NCBI RefSeq assembly: GCF_013280495.1
Contig: NZ_JABSSX010000003.1
Location: forward strand, 186,001-250,000
From: Brevibacterium permense
Lineage (GTDB): Bacteria > Actinomycetota > Actinomycetes > Actinomycetales > Brevibacteriaceae
DNA length: 64,000 nucleotides
Direction of reading: 5' to 3'
Shown: in pieces, positions 42,935 through 51,206 of the stretch
How positions within the stretch are numbered: the first letter of the stretch is position 1
Layout of the letters: the number at the start of each line of letters is the position of its first letter
Position numbers and translations under genes: made by a program
The notes under the pieces: generated by a model
Told to the model about the DNA's origin: nothing
Databases searched by the model: none
What the model saw: the letters and a program-made list of their open reading frames with translations, nothing else

Positions 42935-43486
42935 GTGAGCAGAGCACAGCGGTGGAGTGAAGAAGAGGTGCTGCGGGCGATTGCCCGGGGTGAGATCGAA
43001 GTGCGTCGATCGGCGCGGCGGAAGAAGACCGTCGCTGTCTCGAAAGAGGTCGAGACCTACGTGCTGCGCACTCCCGTTCGCTACAGCGTGGAGCGCAACA
43101 TCCGTTCGCTGACGGATCTGTTCAATCGCCTCTCCGCCCGTGATCATTCGTCGGATGCCGACCTCGCCGAGCTGGCTGAGGAGATGAGCCGTCGTTTCTT
43201 CGGCGGCAGGCTGCGACCGACGTCGATCCGCTGGGTGACGAATCAGAATGTCAGCAGATGGGCGTCAACGACGACGTCGACGGGTGACATCCGCGTCTCC
43301 CATCGCCTGCAGGCCGTGCCGCGGTGGGTGCTGGAGACGGTCGTCGTCCATGAACTCGTCCATCTCCAGATCGGTCCCCACTCGAAGGAATTCCATGCAT
43401 TGGCCGATCGCCATCCGCGGCAGACCGACGCAAAGATCTATCTCGAAGGATTCAGTGATGGGGAGCGTTTCAGGCGTGGGGGCTGA
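42935..43486 (+). CDS. YgjP/SprT-like (M48-type) metallopeptidase
   Basis: 183-residue protein with HELVH (H139, E140, H143) followed by GPHSKEFH, the zinc site of YgjP/WLM-type metallopeptidases. Upstream parts (RRSARRKKTVAVSKEVETYV and RFFGGRLRPTSIRWVTNQ) match the family's Arg-rich beginning and its 'R-x-M/K-x-R-WG' type strand, here WVTNQNVSRWAS. Substrates are unknown. The GTG start is taken because the TATGAT hexamer is six bases upstream; the frame is open farther up but runs through the DnaA-box gap. The final 17 bases overlap the convergent NUDIX gene. Confidence 0.85.
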   Translation: MSRAQRWSEEEVLRAIARGEIEVRRSARRKKTVAVSKEVETYVLRTPVRYSVERNIRSLTDLFNRLSARDHSSDADLAELAEEMSRRFFGGRLRPTSIRWVTNQNVSRWASTTTSTGDIRVSHRLQAVPRWVLETVVVHELVHLQIGPHSKEFHALADRHPRQTDAKIYLEGFSDGERFRRGG

Positions 43487-44024
43487 GCGCTGACACAGCG
43501 GAGCTGAAGAGACCCGGCAGCCGGTCCGGCAGGTCGGGCATGAGGTCAGCGGGCAGTCGGTCCAGGGGAAACCATGCGACATCGAAGGACTCGTCCGACA
43601 CATTCGGCGAATCGTCAGTCGAAGCCTGGGCTGCGAAGACGACGTCGAAGTGTCGGGTGCAGGTCCCGAATGCGGCCGAGAGGTCATGCACATGCACGTC
43701 GATGGGATCTGCAGAGACTCGTGTGAGCGGGTGCAGACCGCTTTCCTCTTCGGCCTCTCTGCGAGCGGCATCACGGAGCGAGGCGTCGGCGGATTCGAGG
43801 TGTCCGCCGAACTGACCCCACAGCCCGGCCTTCCGGTGGTGGTTGAGCAGAACCGCCTCGGTGACCGGATCGATGACCAGACAGCTGGCTGTGAGGTGGT
43901 GCTCACCCGCGGACCGCTGCAGGGAATCGATGCCCTGCCGGTTGAAGAGCTCCTCGAAGGATTCGGAGAATGAGTTCCGCGGTCCGCGCTCGACTTCCTG
44001 CCGGGCGGTTTCGAGATCGATCAT
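43470..44024 (-). CDS. NUDIX hydrolase
   Basis: 184-residue protein with a canonical NUDIX box, GGHLESADASLRDAARREAEEESGL (split here as GGHLESADASLRD and AARREAEEESGL), within a standard fold (about residues 40-175). The N-terminal 40 residues are helical and not informative. The substrate (nucleoside diphosphate-X) is not predictable. The ATG directly abuts the stop of the DUF2342 gene upstream on the minus strand, so both are probably one operon. Confidence 0.85.
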   Translation of the reverse strand: MIDLETARQEVERGPRNSFSESFEELFNRQGIDSLQRSAGEHHLTASCLVIDPVTEAVLLNHHRKAGLWGQFGGHLESADASLRDAARREAEEESGLHPLTRVSADPIDVHVHDLSAAFGTCTRHFDVVFAAQASTDDSPNVSDESFDVAWFPLDRLPADLMPDLPDRLPGLFSSAVSALSPHA

Positions 44025-45461
44025 TCAGCGATCGTCGCGATCGTCCGAGCTGTCGTCGTCGGGGCTGCTGTCGTCGGTCGGCGCAGTGTCGTTGCGATCC
44101 GTCTCTTCGGACTCTGCTCTTGGATCGCTGCCGCCGGCTCCTTCGAGTCCCTCGGCGAGGATGCGGGACAGGGCCTCATCGATGCTCGATTCGTTGGTCC
44201 ATTCGGCCTGACGCCGCTCGGAATAGCCCAGTGGGTCGTCCAGATCCTGCGTGGTCGGCAGCAGATCCGGATGAGAGAACACGCGGTCGCGGGCTTCGGC
44301 GCCGCCCTGAGTCTCAAGGTACGCGAAGAGCGCGGCCGCATCGCGGAGGCGACGTGGGTTGAACTCGAGGCCCACAAGGGTTGAGAAGGTCTTCTCGGCC
44401 GGTCCCGCGGTTGCCCGCCGACGGCGCAGCGCTTCGCGGACCTGATCGCGGCCGGGCAGATGCTTGCAGGCCTCATAGACGACGACGTCGACCCACCCTG
44501 CGATGACGGCGAGGAGGTTCTCCAACGACGTCAGGGCCTTCTTCTGGTCGTCGGTCGTCGGCGGGTTGAACAGTCCCTGGCGGATATTGTCGCTGAGGTC
44601 GGAGATATTCGAAGGATCGATGTTCGACGCCATGTCCTCGATCTGCGAGGTGTCGACCTTCAGCCCCTGCGCATAACGAGTCAGGGCGGTCTCGACCTGG
44701 GCGCTCAGCCACGGTGCACGCTCGAACAGAGCGAGGTGGGCGAGCTCCTGAGCCGCGAGGTAAATGCGAACCTCGGAGACGTCGACGTCGATCTCGGAGG
44801 CGAACGTTTCGACATTCTGCTCGATGACCACGGCGGTGTCGTGGGGGAGCAGCGGCAGTCCTACCTCGGTGCCGGTGAGGACGCTTTCGGAGAGCGCGCC
44901 GACGGCCTGTCCGATCTGCATGGCGAACATCGAATCGCTCATCGATCCGAACATCGACGATGCACCCGCGAGGATGCCCTTCATCTCGGCCGGGACCTGG
45001 GACTCGAGCGTGTCGGTCAGGGCCGAGGACATGTTCTCCTTGATGGGCAGCACGAACTTCTGCCAGCCGGGCATCGTCTCCTTGACCCAGTCAGCGCGGC
45101 GCAGCGGACGGGCGGAGCGGTTGGCGACGGAGAAGTCAGTGGCCTCTGCGAGCCAGAGCTCGGCCAGGCGGAACGCATCGGTCGTCGCCCGCTCGGCGTC
45201 CTCGGACACGGAGGGGTCGGGAGTCGGAACGGCCTTCTGCGCGATCGACACTGCCTGGGCCTGCGGGTCGGCACCCTGGCCGAAGAGTCCCTGCATCTGG
45301 CTCATGATCGTGGACATCATCGCCGGATCGATCGAGAAGCCCTGCGGCATGCCCGAGCTGTTCTTGTCGTCTCCCTGACCGGATCCGGGACCATTGGCGC
45401 CGAAGAGCATTCCGAAGATCTGCTCGAACGGATTCTGCTCGTTGTTGTTGTCATCGGTCAT
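44025..45461 (-). CDS. DUF2342 'zinc-dependent metalloprotease' family protein
   Basis: 478-residue soluble protein of the actinobacterial DUF2342 family (Rv3195-like), often labelled zinc-dependent metalloprotease. The N-terminus is Gly/Asn-rich and disordered; the central helical domain contains YLAAQELAHLALFERAPWL, where the motif is QELAH rather than HExxH, and the domain ends with RRRRATAGPAEKTFSTLVGL. Proteolytic activity is therefore uncertain. The C-terminus is a long acidic Asp/Ser tail. It heads a two-gene unit with the NUDIX gene and is divergent from the Lon/PDZ gene, a conserved arrangement. Confidence 0.85.
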   Translation of the reverse strand: MTDDNNNEQNPFEQIFGMLFGANGPGSGQGDDKNSSGMPQGFSIDPAMMSTIMSQMQGLFGQGADPQAQAVSIAQKAVPTPDPSVSEDAERATTDAFRLAELWLAEATDFSVANRSARPLRRADWVKETMPGWQKFVLPIKENMSSALTDTLESQVPAEMKGILAGASSMFGSMSDSMFAMQIGQAVGALSESVLTGTEVGLPLLPHDTAVVIEQNVETFASEIDVDVSEVRIYLAAQELAHLALFERAPWLSAQVETALTRYAQGLKVDTSQIEDMASNIDPSNISDLSDNIRQGLFNPPTTDDQKKALTSLENLLAVIAGWVDVVVYEACKHLPGRDQVREALRRRRATAGPAEKTFSTLVGLEFNPRRLRDAAALFAYLETQGGAEARDRVFSHPDLLPTTQDLDDPLGYSERRQAEWTNESSIDEALSRILAEGLEGAGGSDPRAESEETDRNDTAPTDDSSPDDDSSDDRDDR

Positions 45462-45599
45462 TGTTCTACAGCCCCCAAGAATCGGTTTGACATCAACGTT
45501 AACGGTTCCGAATGTGCGAAGCTTCCCAATTCCGGGAGGTTTCGCAGGATGTTCGCACCGGGCGAAAGGAGTCTGTGAAACGGACGCTGAGGTTTCAAC

Positions 45600-45605
45600 T
45601 AGACT
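45600..45605 (+). promoter_or_regulatory. -10 hexamer TAGACT upstream of PDZ/Lon gene
   Basis: TAGACT at this position would start a transcript near 45613, about 20 nt before ATG 45633, leaving room for the AAAGGA ribosome binding site. Confidence 0.4.
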
Positions 45606-45632
45606 GGTGGGGCGGTGCAGCGAAAGGATTAC

Positions 45633-46772
45633 ATGACAGAGAACGCCCCTCGGGCCGTGCCGGCGTCACCGGCATCGACACGCGGCACCAAACGACGACG
45701 GACTCCACGTCTGGCCACGACCTCGGGCGTCCTCACCTACGTCTTCATCGCGCTGGCCGTGCTTCTGCCGGTTCCGTATATGCTTCAGCTGCCGGGACCG
45801 GTTTTCAACACCCTCGGCGACTACCAGGGCGACCCTATGATCAGCGTCTCAGGAGCCAAGACCTATCCGACCGCCGGTCGCATCGACATGCTCACCGTCG
45901 CCGTCAGCGGCGGACCCGGCCGCGACATCTTTGCCTCTCAGGCACTCGGCGCACTCATCAACGGCGAACAGACCGTCGTCCCCACTGAGGCGTACTACCC
46001 GCTGGACACCACTCGCGACGACGTGACCGAGTCGAATGCGGTCGAGATGTCCTCGAGTCAGGATGTCGCCATCGCCGCCGCCATGGGCCAGATGGACAAG
46101 TCGTATTCTGTGCATCTGTCGGTCGATGACGTCGTCGCCGATGCTCCGGCACAGGGCAAGCTGCGCAAGGGAGACCGACTCATGTCGGTCAACGGCAAGA
46201 AGCTCGATTCGGACCCCGTTGCAGCGCAGATCATGAGCAGGACCGTGCAGGAGTCGGACTCCGTCGAGCTCGGCATCGAACGCGACGGGAAGTCCAAGAC
46301 GATCACCCTGACTCCCGCGAAGGTCGACGACCGCAAGGCGATCGGCATCACGATGAAGCAGGACTTCGAATTCCCCGTCGACGTGAAGTTCAACGTCGAC
46401 GGCGTCGGCGGTCCCTCAGCGGGGACGATGTTCGCCCTGGCCATCATCGATGAGCTCACTCCCGGTGCGATGACTGGCGGCAAGCATGTGGCGGGCACGG
46501 GGGAGATCACCCCTGACGGAACGGTCGGCCCGATCGGCGGTGCTCGCCAGAAGGTGGCCGCCGCCACCGAGAAGGGAGCGACGCTGTTCCTCTCGCCTGC
46601 CGACAACTGTGCGGAGGTCATGGCCGCCGCAGACCAATCCAAGATCACGGTGGCACGCATCGACACACTCGATGACGCGCAGACCACCGTGGAGCAGTAC
46701 GCCGCCGGCAACACTTCGGACCTGCCGAAATGTCCCGCCGATGGTGCCGACAACAATGAGAAAGGGCAGTAG
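45633..46772 (+). CDS. Membrane-anchored PDZ/Lon-like protease (YlbL type)
   Basis: 379-residue protein: cytoplasmic basic N-terminus, one membrane helix (about residues 32-53), an extracytoplasmic part with a PDZ domain (about 165-235; GKLRKGDRLMSVNGKKL) and a Lon-type S16 domain with the Ser-Lys dyad S262 (GVGGPSAGT) and K307 (GGARQKVAAA). No ATPase domain, as in YlbL. Roles of homologues in envelope quality control are known only partly. ATG 45633 is preferred over GTG 45615 because AAAGGA precedes it. Overlaps the UPF0182 start by one base. Confidence 0.9.
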   Translation: MTENAPRAVPASPASTRGTKRRRTPRLATTSGVLTYVFIALAVLLPVPYMLQLPGPVFNTLGDYQGDPMISVSGAKTYPTAGRIDMLTVAVSGGPGRDIFASQALGALINGEQTVVPTEAYYPLDTTRDDVTESNAVEMSSSQDVAIAAAMGQMDKSYSVHLSVDDVVADAPAQGKLRKGDRLMSVNGKKLDSDPVAAQIMSRTVQESDSVELGIERDGKSKTITLTPAKVDDRKAIGITMKQDFEFPVDVKFNVDGVGGPSAGTMFALAIIDELTPGAMTGGKHVAGTGEITPDGTVGPIGGARQKVAAATEKGATLFLSPADNCAEVMAAADQSKITVARIDTLDDAQTTVEQYAAGNTSDLPKCPADGADNNEKGQ

Positions 46773-49700
46773 TGAGCACCTCGTCCTCACCCACCTCCGC
46801 ACGCATGCCGGCGAATCGGCCAAGACGTTCGCCGCTGCTGCTCACCCTCGTGTCTGTGGCGATCCTGCTGATCGCCTTCATCGCCTTCACCCAGGTCTAC
46901 ACCGAGGTGCTGTGGTTCCGCCAGATCGACGCAGCGAACGTCTTCCGGACCATGTGGCTCACCCGCGGACTGACATTCCTCGGCGGATTCATCCTCATGG
47001 CCGTCCCGGTCTGGCTGAGCCTTCATCTGGCCTACCGCCATCGTCCGGTCTACGCACCGACGACTCCGCGACAGGAGAACCTCGACCGTTATCGTGAGGC
47101 CATCGAGCCACTGCGTCGGGTCGCGACGATCGCGATTCCCGCGGTCATGGGTGTCCTCGCCGGCATCACCGCCTCGGCGAATTGGAACACGATCCTCGAA
47201 TGGATCAACTCGACGTCCTTCGGCTCGAAGGATCCTCAGTTCGGTCTCGACAAGTCGTTCTTCGTCTTCGTCCTACCTGGCCTGCGCCTCATCGGCAACC
47301 AGCTGGGCATGGCTCTGCTTCTGGCGCTCATCGCCGCCCTCGTCGCCCATTATCTCTACGGCGGAATCCGTCCGGGCGAGCAGAAGGGCGTCATCCTGAC
47401 GAAGGCCGCTCAGTGGCAGCTGGGCATCACCGTGGCGGTTCTCGTCATCGTTCAGGCTGGCCGGCTGTGGCTCTCCCGCTACGATCGGATGACCGCTGCC
47501 GGCGGGATCGTCCCCGGCGTCACCTACGTCGATGATCATGCCGCGCTGCCGGCCATGGCGATCGTTGCCATCGCCGCCGTGCTGGTCGCACTGCTGTTCG
47601 TCTATACCGCGTGGAAGGGCAACTGGCGGATCTCGATCATCGCCACGCTCACCCTCATCGTGCTCGGCGGCGTTTCGATCATCGCGTACCCGGCCCTGCT
47701 CCAGCAGTTCCAGGTCAATCCGTCGCAGCAGAGCAAGGAATCCGATTACATCCAGCACAACATCGACGCCACGCGCGATGCGTTCGACTTCGATGACATC
47801 GAGGTGACTCCGTATTCGCCGAGCACCACTGGCAAGGAGGGTGACCTGCGCAAGGACGCAGAGACCGCGGCGTCGATCCGCCTCCTGGATCCGAACCTCG
47901 TCTCGGATACCTTCCGGCAGCTGCAGCAGGTTCGACCGTACTACTCGTTCCCGCAGAAGCTCGACGTCGATCGCTACAACATCGACGGGGACATGCGCGA
48001 CACTGTCATCTCGGTGCGTGAACTCGCCCCGAGTTCGGTGAACAACCAGAGCTGGTTCAACCGGGCGATCGTCTACACTCACGGATTCGGTGTGGTCGCA
48101 GCCAACGGCAACCAGCGCAACCCGGACGGCGAGCCGCTGTTCATGGAGTCGGATATTCCGCCGAAGGGCGAGTTCCCCGACTACGAACCGCGTGTGTACT
48201 TCGGAGAGTCATCTCCGGACTACTCGATCGTCGGCGCACCCAAGGGTGCGACTCCGCGTGAGCTCGACTACCCCTCCGATGAGAAGAGCGGTTCCGGTCA
48301 GGTCAACAGCACCTTCTCCGGTGACGGCGGACCGTCGGTGGGCAATGTCTTCAACCGTCTCGCCTACGCCCTGAAGTTCCAGGACGAGCAGATCCTTCTC
48401 TCGGACGCGCTGAACGACGAGTCCCAGATCCTCTACGATCGTCACCCGCGTGAGCGTGTGGAGAAGCTCGCACCCTTCCTCAAGGTCGACGGCGATCCGT
48501 ACCCGGCCGTCGTGGACGGGAAGATCAAGTGGATCCTCGACGGCTACACCACTGCCGAGGACTACCCGTATTCGACACCGCAGCCGCTCCAGCAGGCCAC
48601 CGAGGATTCGACCACGGCGTCGGCTCCGAATTCGGTGGCGACTCTGCCGGACGATGAGGTCAACTACATCAGGAACTCGGTGAAGATCACCGTCGATGCC
48701 TACGACGGTTCTGTCGACATGTACCAGTGGGACAAGGACGATCCGGTCCTGAAGACTTGGATGAAGGTGTTCCCCGGACTCATCAAGTCGTCCTCGGAGA
48801 TGTCCGGTGACCTGATGAGCCACGTCCGGTACCCGGAGGACATGTTCAAGGTCCAGCGCGACCTGCTCACGAAGTACCATGTCACCTCCGCCAGTGAGTT
48901 CTACTCCGGTCAGGACTTCTGGACCCTGCCGACCGATCCGACGACGAAGGCGAGCAGCGGACTGACGCAGCCGCCGTTCTACATGACCCTGCAGATGCCG
49001 GGCCAGCAGTCGCCGTCGTTCTCGCTGACGAGCTCGTATATCCCGGCTCGATCGTCCGAGGGGCAGTCGAGAAACAACCTCACCGGGTTCCTCTCTGCCG
49101 ATGCCGATGCCGGCAATAAGAAGGGCGAGACAGCCGAGGGCTACGGCAAGCTGCGGCTGCTGCAGCTTCCGCGCAACACCACTGTTCCCGGACCTGGTCA
49201 GGCGCAGAACAACTTCAATACCGCACCCGATGTGCAGCGCAGTCTGAACCTGCTGCGTCAGGGTGAGTCCGAAGTCGAGAACGGCAACCTGCTGACTCTG
49301 CCGATCGGCGGCGGTCTGCTGTACGTCCAGCCGGTCTATGTCCGGTCCGCCGGTGAGACCTCCTATCCGCTGCTGCAGCACGTGCTCGTGGCCTTCGGTG
49401 AGGACATCGGGTTCGCTCCGACCCTCGACGAGGCGCTCGACCAGGTGTTCGGCGGAGACTCCGGAGCCTCGGCTGGCGACGCGGGAACCGAGGACAGCGG
49501 AGACGGCGAATCGGGATCGACCTCCGGCGGAGAGGACACGGATTCGAAGTCCGGCTCGCCGGACAAGGCTCTCAACGACGCTCTGCAGGAGGCGAAGAAG
49601 GCCATGGAGGACTCCGATGCCGCGCTGAAGGACGGCGATTTCGCGGAGTACGGAAAGGCTCAGGACCGTCTGAAGAAGGCGCTCGAGGATGCCGTCGCGG

Positions 49701-49792
49701 CTGACCCGTCGCTGGCAGAGGACGCGGCGGGCCAGGATTCCTCCGCTCCCGCCTCGGAGCCGGCTGACGGAGGCGGCGACTCGGGCAACTGA
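46772..49792 (+). CDS. UPF0182 large membrane protein
   Basis: 1006-residue protein with seven hydrophobic segments in the first ~310 residues (for example LLLTLVSVAILLIAFIAFT and IAIPAVMGVLAGITASANW) followed by a large extracytoplasmic domain (PYYSFPQKLDVDRYNIDG, FNRLAYALKFQDEQILLSD, FSLTSSYIPARSSEGQSRNN) and an acidic Gly/Ser-rich and helical tail. This is the UPF0182 family, universal in actinobacteria and without known function. The GTG overlaps the TAG stop of the protease gene, so the two are coupled. A 17-bp hairpin ends the unit. Confidence 0.93.
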   Translation: MSTSSSPTSARMPANRPRRSPLLLTLVSVAILLIAFIAFTQVYTEVLWFRQIDAANVFRTMWLTRGLTFLGGFILMAVPVWLSLHLAYRHRPVYAPTTPRQENLDRYREAIEPLRRVATIAIPAVMGVLAGITASANWNTILEWINSTSFGSKDPQFGLDKSFFVFVLPGLRLIGNQLGMALLLALIAALVAHYLYGGIRPGEQKGVILTKAAQWQLGITVAVLVIVQAGRLWLSRYDRMTAAGGIVPGVTYVDDHAALPAMAIVAIAAVLVALLFVYTAWKGNWRISIIATLTLIVLGGVSIIAYPALLQQFQVNPSQQSKESDYIQHNIDATRDAFDFDDIEVTPYSPSTTGKEGDLRKDAETAASIRLLDPNLVSDTFRQLQQVRPYYSFPQKLDVDRYNIDGDMRDTVISVRELAPSSVNNQSWFNRAIVYTHGFGVVAANGNQRNPDGEPLFMESDIPPKGEFPDYEPRVYFGESSPDYSIVGAPKGATPRELDYPSDEKSGSGQVNSTFSGDGGPSVGNVFNRLAYALKFQDEQILLSDALNDESQILYDRHPRERVEKLAPFLKVDGDPYPAVVDGKIKWILDGYTTAEDYPYSTPQPLQQATEDSTTASAPNSVATLPDDEVNYIRNSVKITVDAYDGSVDMYQWDKDDPVLKTWMKVFPGLIKSSSEMSGDLMSHVRYPEDMFKVQRDLLTKYHVTSASEFYSGQDFWTLPTDPTTKASSGLTQPPFYMTLQMPGQQSPSFSLTSSYIPARSSEGQSRNNLTGFLSADADAGNKKGETAEGYGKLRLLQLPRNTTVPGPGQAQNNFNTAPDVQRSLNLLRQGESEVENGNLLTLPIGGGLLYVQPVYVRSAGETSYPLLQHVLVAFGEDIGFAPTLDEALDQVFGGDSGASAGDAGTEDSGDGESGSTSGGEDTDSKSGSPDKALNDALQEAKKAMEDSDAALKDGDFAEYGKAQDRLKKALEDAVAADPSLAEDAAGQDSSAPASEPADGGGDSGN

Positions 49793-49850
49793 GTCTGAAG
49801 CGAACCGGTACGGCGCTGTGAGGCCGTGCCGACCGAGTTCGGGCTTTCCG

Positions 49851-49888
49851 CGACGAACGCCCCTGGGACACCCCAGGGGCGTTCGTCG
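49851..49888 (+). terminator. 17-bp perfect hairpin after UPF0182
   Basis: Arms 49851-49867 (CGACGAACGCCCCTGGG) and 49872-49888 are exact inverses around ACAC and are followed by the T-containing stretch TTCTCGTT. Confidence 0.88.
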
Positions 49889-50160
49889 TTCTCGTTGGAG
49901 TATTCGAGACTCGGCATTCGCGCCCTTTGCTCCGAACGCAAGGTACAGACATCGTTCGCGGCGCGGCCCACCTGAGGCTCGGCTTCTGCCGGGACACGAA
50001 AGGCAAGCCGCTCCGCCAATCCGGCTAATTGCTACCTGACGGCGGCTCAGCAACCTCGCGCAAGGTTGCTGAGCCGCCGTCAGGTAGGACTAGGACGCTG
50101 AGCCGAGCGGTCGGCAGTAATCGGCTCAAAAAGGTCGGTCGGAAACGGGATTGAATGAGA
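49889..50160. other. Gap between UPF0182 terminator and tRNA terminator
   Basis: 272 nt with no supported gene. A minus-strand frame (49660-50019) lacks family features and overlaps the UPF0182 gene. The main structure is the 25-bp hairpin at 50032-50087. Confidence 0.5.
50032..50087. repeat. 25-bp perfect inverted repeat with 6-nt loop
   Basis: Arm 50032-50056 (CTACCTGACGGCGG ... CAGCAACCT) is the exact inverse of 50063-50087; the loop is CGCGCA. It is the longest perfect hairpin in the window. It lies 143 nt beyond the UPF0182 terminator and 73 nt before the tRNA terminator, so no gene clearly needs it. Confidence 0.85.
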
Positions 50161-50194
50161 AGAACCCCCAGTCAGAGAACTGACTGGGGGTTCT
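50161..50194 (-). terminator. 14-bp perfect hairpin after initiator tRNA
   Basis: AGAACCCCCAGTCA (50161-50174) and TGACTGGGGGTTCT (50181-50194) around GAGAAC, ten bases past the tRNA 3' end on the minus strand and followed there by TCTCATTC. Confidence 0.8.
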
Positions 50195-50204
50195 GCCGCT
50201 ATCG

Positions 50205-50278
50205 TGGCGGGGGAGGGATTTGAACCCCCGACCTCCGGGTTATGAGCCCGGCGAGCTACCGAACTGCTCCACCCCGCG
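50205..50278 (-). tRNA. Initiator tRNA-fMet (CAT)
   Basis: 74-nt cloverleaf on the minus strand, anticodon CAT in the loop CTCATAA. Initiator marks are present: position 1 and position 72 do not pair (C1 opposite C72, as in the initiator-specific mismatch), three G-C pairs close the anticodon loop (GGG/CCC) and the D stem has A11-T24. The T arm is GGGGGTTCAAATCCCTC. The 3' CCA is not encoded. A -10/-35 promoter and a hairpin terminator flank it, so it is a single-gene unit. Confidence 0.95.
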
Positions 50279-50289
50279 GCGTGTTCTTA

Positions 50290-50319
50290 ACTCTACACGA
50301 GGGGTCACCTGGCGGCCAA
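50290..50319 (-). promoter_or_regulatory. tRNA-fMet promoter
   Basis: On the minus strand TTGGCC (50319-50314), 18-nt spacer, TAGAGT (50295-50290), then 11 nt to the tRNA 5' end, giving a leader of a few bases. Confidence 0.55.
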
Positions 50320-50372
50320 ACCGAATACAGGTGACCTCCGCCACATGGTCACTTGCCGTTCATCTGCAGCGG

Positions 50373-50426
50373 TTGCATCTGGTTGAAAGTTGAACTATAG
50401 TCATTCTCGTACTTCAAATTTCAACC
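50373..50426 (+). promoter_or_regulatory. yceI promoter with overlapping operator
   Basis: TTGCAT (50373-50378), 17-nt spacer, TATAGT (50396-50401). A 14-bp imperfect inverted repeat, GGTTGAAAGTTGAA (50381-50394) and TTCAAATTTCAACC (50413-50426), one mismatch, brackets the -10 and the start. The layout suggests repression by a dimeric regulator such as a MarR-type protein (inference). Confidence 0.6.
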
Positions 50427-50439
50427 AAAAGGAGAAATC

Positions 50440-50988
50440 ATGACTGCTCTGCCTCAGGGACTCACCGCCGGAACCTGGAACATCGACCCCATCCACTCGG
50501 AGTTCACCTTCACCGCTCGGCACGCGGGCGTCTCGAAGGTCCGCGGCAACTTCGAAGAGATCGCCGGCAGCGTGAACGTCGGTGAGACCCTCGAAGACAG
50601 CGCCGTGTCCGCCGAGGCCTCAGCGAACTCGATCAACACCCGCAACGAACAGCGCGACGGTCACCTCAAGAGCGGTGACTTCTTCCTCGCCGAGGAACAC
50701 CCGAAGCTGAGCTTCAAGTCGACCGCGATCAAGGCCGACGGCGCCGATGAGTTCGAGACCGTCGGTGAGCTGACGATGCGCGGCGTGACCAAGGAAGTCG
50801 CCTTCGCCACCGAATTCGCAGGTGTTGCCACCGACCCGAACGGCAACCAGGTCGCCGGCCTCTCGGCCACCTCCACGGTCAACCGCAAGGACTTCGGAAT
50901 GTCCTTCGAAGCCGTCCTCGGCGGAGGAGAGCTTCTCGTCTCCGACAAGATCAAGATCGAACTCGAACTCGAACTCGTCAAGGCCTGA
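50440..50988 (+). CDS. YceI-like lipid-binding protein
   Basis: 182-residue lipocalin-like protein. Family marks: GTWNIDPIHSEFTFTARHAG at the start, SANSINTRNEQRDGHLKSGD, FFLAEEHPKLSFKST and LTMRGVTKEVAF. It binds isoprenoid-like lipids in homologues. No signal peptide is present, so it is cytosolic here. AAAGGAG precedes the ATG. It stands alone with its own regulated promoter and a 17-bp terminator; YceI genes are often controlled by MarR regulators or envelope stress, which fits the operator. Confidence 0.93.
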   Translation: MTALPQGLTAGTWNIDPIHSEFTFTARHAGVSKVRGNFEEIAGSVNVGETLEDSAVSAEASANSINTRNEQRDGHLKSGDFFLAEEHPKLSFKSTAIKADGADEFETVGELTMRGVTKEVAFATEFAGVATDPNGNQVAGLSATSTVNRKDFGMSFEAVLGGGELLVSDKIKIELELELVKA

Positions 50989-51066
50989 TGTGCCCTGAGC
51001 TTGGCTGCTGATCGGCGCGTGCGCCGACACGGAGCCAGACTCAGCGGGCAGCGTCGCTGCCCGATG

Positions 51067-51104
51067 CAGAAGGGGCGAACCGCCTATGCGGTTCGCCCCT
51101 TCTG
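51067..51104 (+). terminator. 17-bp perfect hairpin after yceI
   Basis: CAGAAGGGGCGAACCGC (51067-51083), CTAT, then the exact inverse (51088-51104). It separates yceI from the convergent aminotransferase gene. Confidence 0.88.
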
Positions 51105-51206
51105 GCGTCTTTGGGCGCGGCTATTCATGTCCCTCGGCGCGGCGCGTCCCGTGCCGTCCCTCGGATCAGGAACTCAATCTGCCTCGGCCACGAAAGGTAG
51201 TGATAC

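Noticed and set aside
45501-45527. SigH-type promoter in front of the DUF2342 gene
   Set aside because: On the minus strand GGGAAGC-N16-CGTT resembles the motif, but the last two bases of the -35 element do not fit the GGGAAYA consensus, so it is too weak to call.
49660-50019. Possible minus-strand gene between UPF0182 and the tRNA
   Set aside because: Overlaps the end of UPF0182 and its terminator hairpin; no motif and no ribosome binding site.
48209-50053. 614-codon minus-strand open frame
   Set aside because: It is antisense to the strongly supported UPF0182 gene, has no family features and reflects high GC codon bias.
50205-50278. Elongator tRNA-Met
   Set aside because: The unpaired 1-72 position, GGG/CCC anticodon stem and A11-T24 pair are initiator features.
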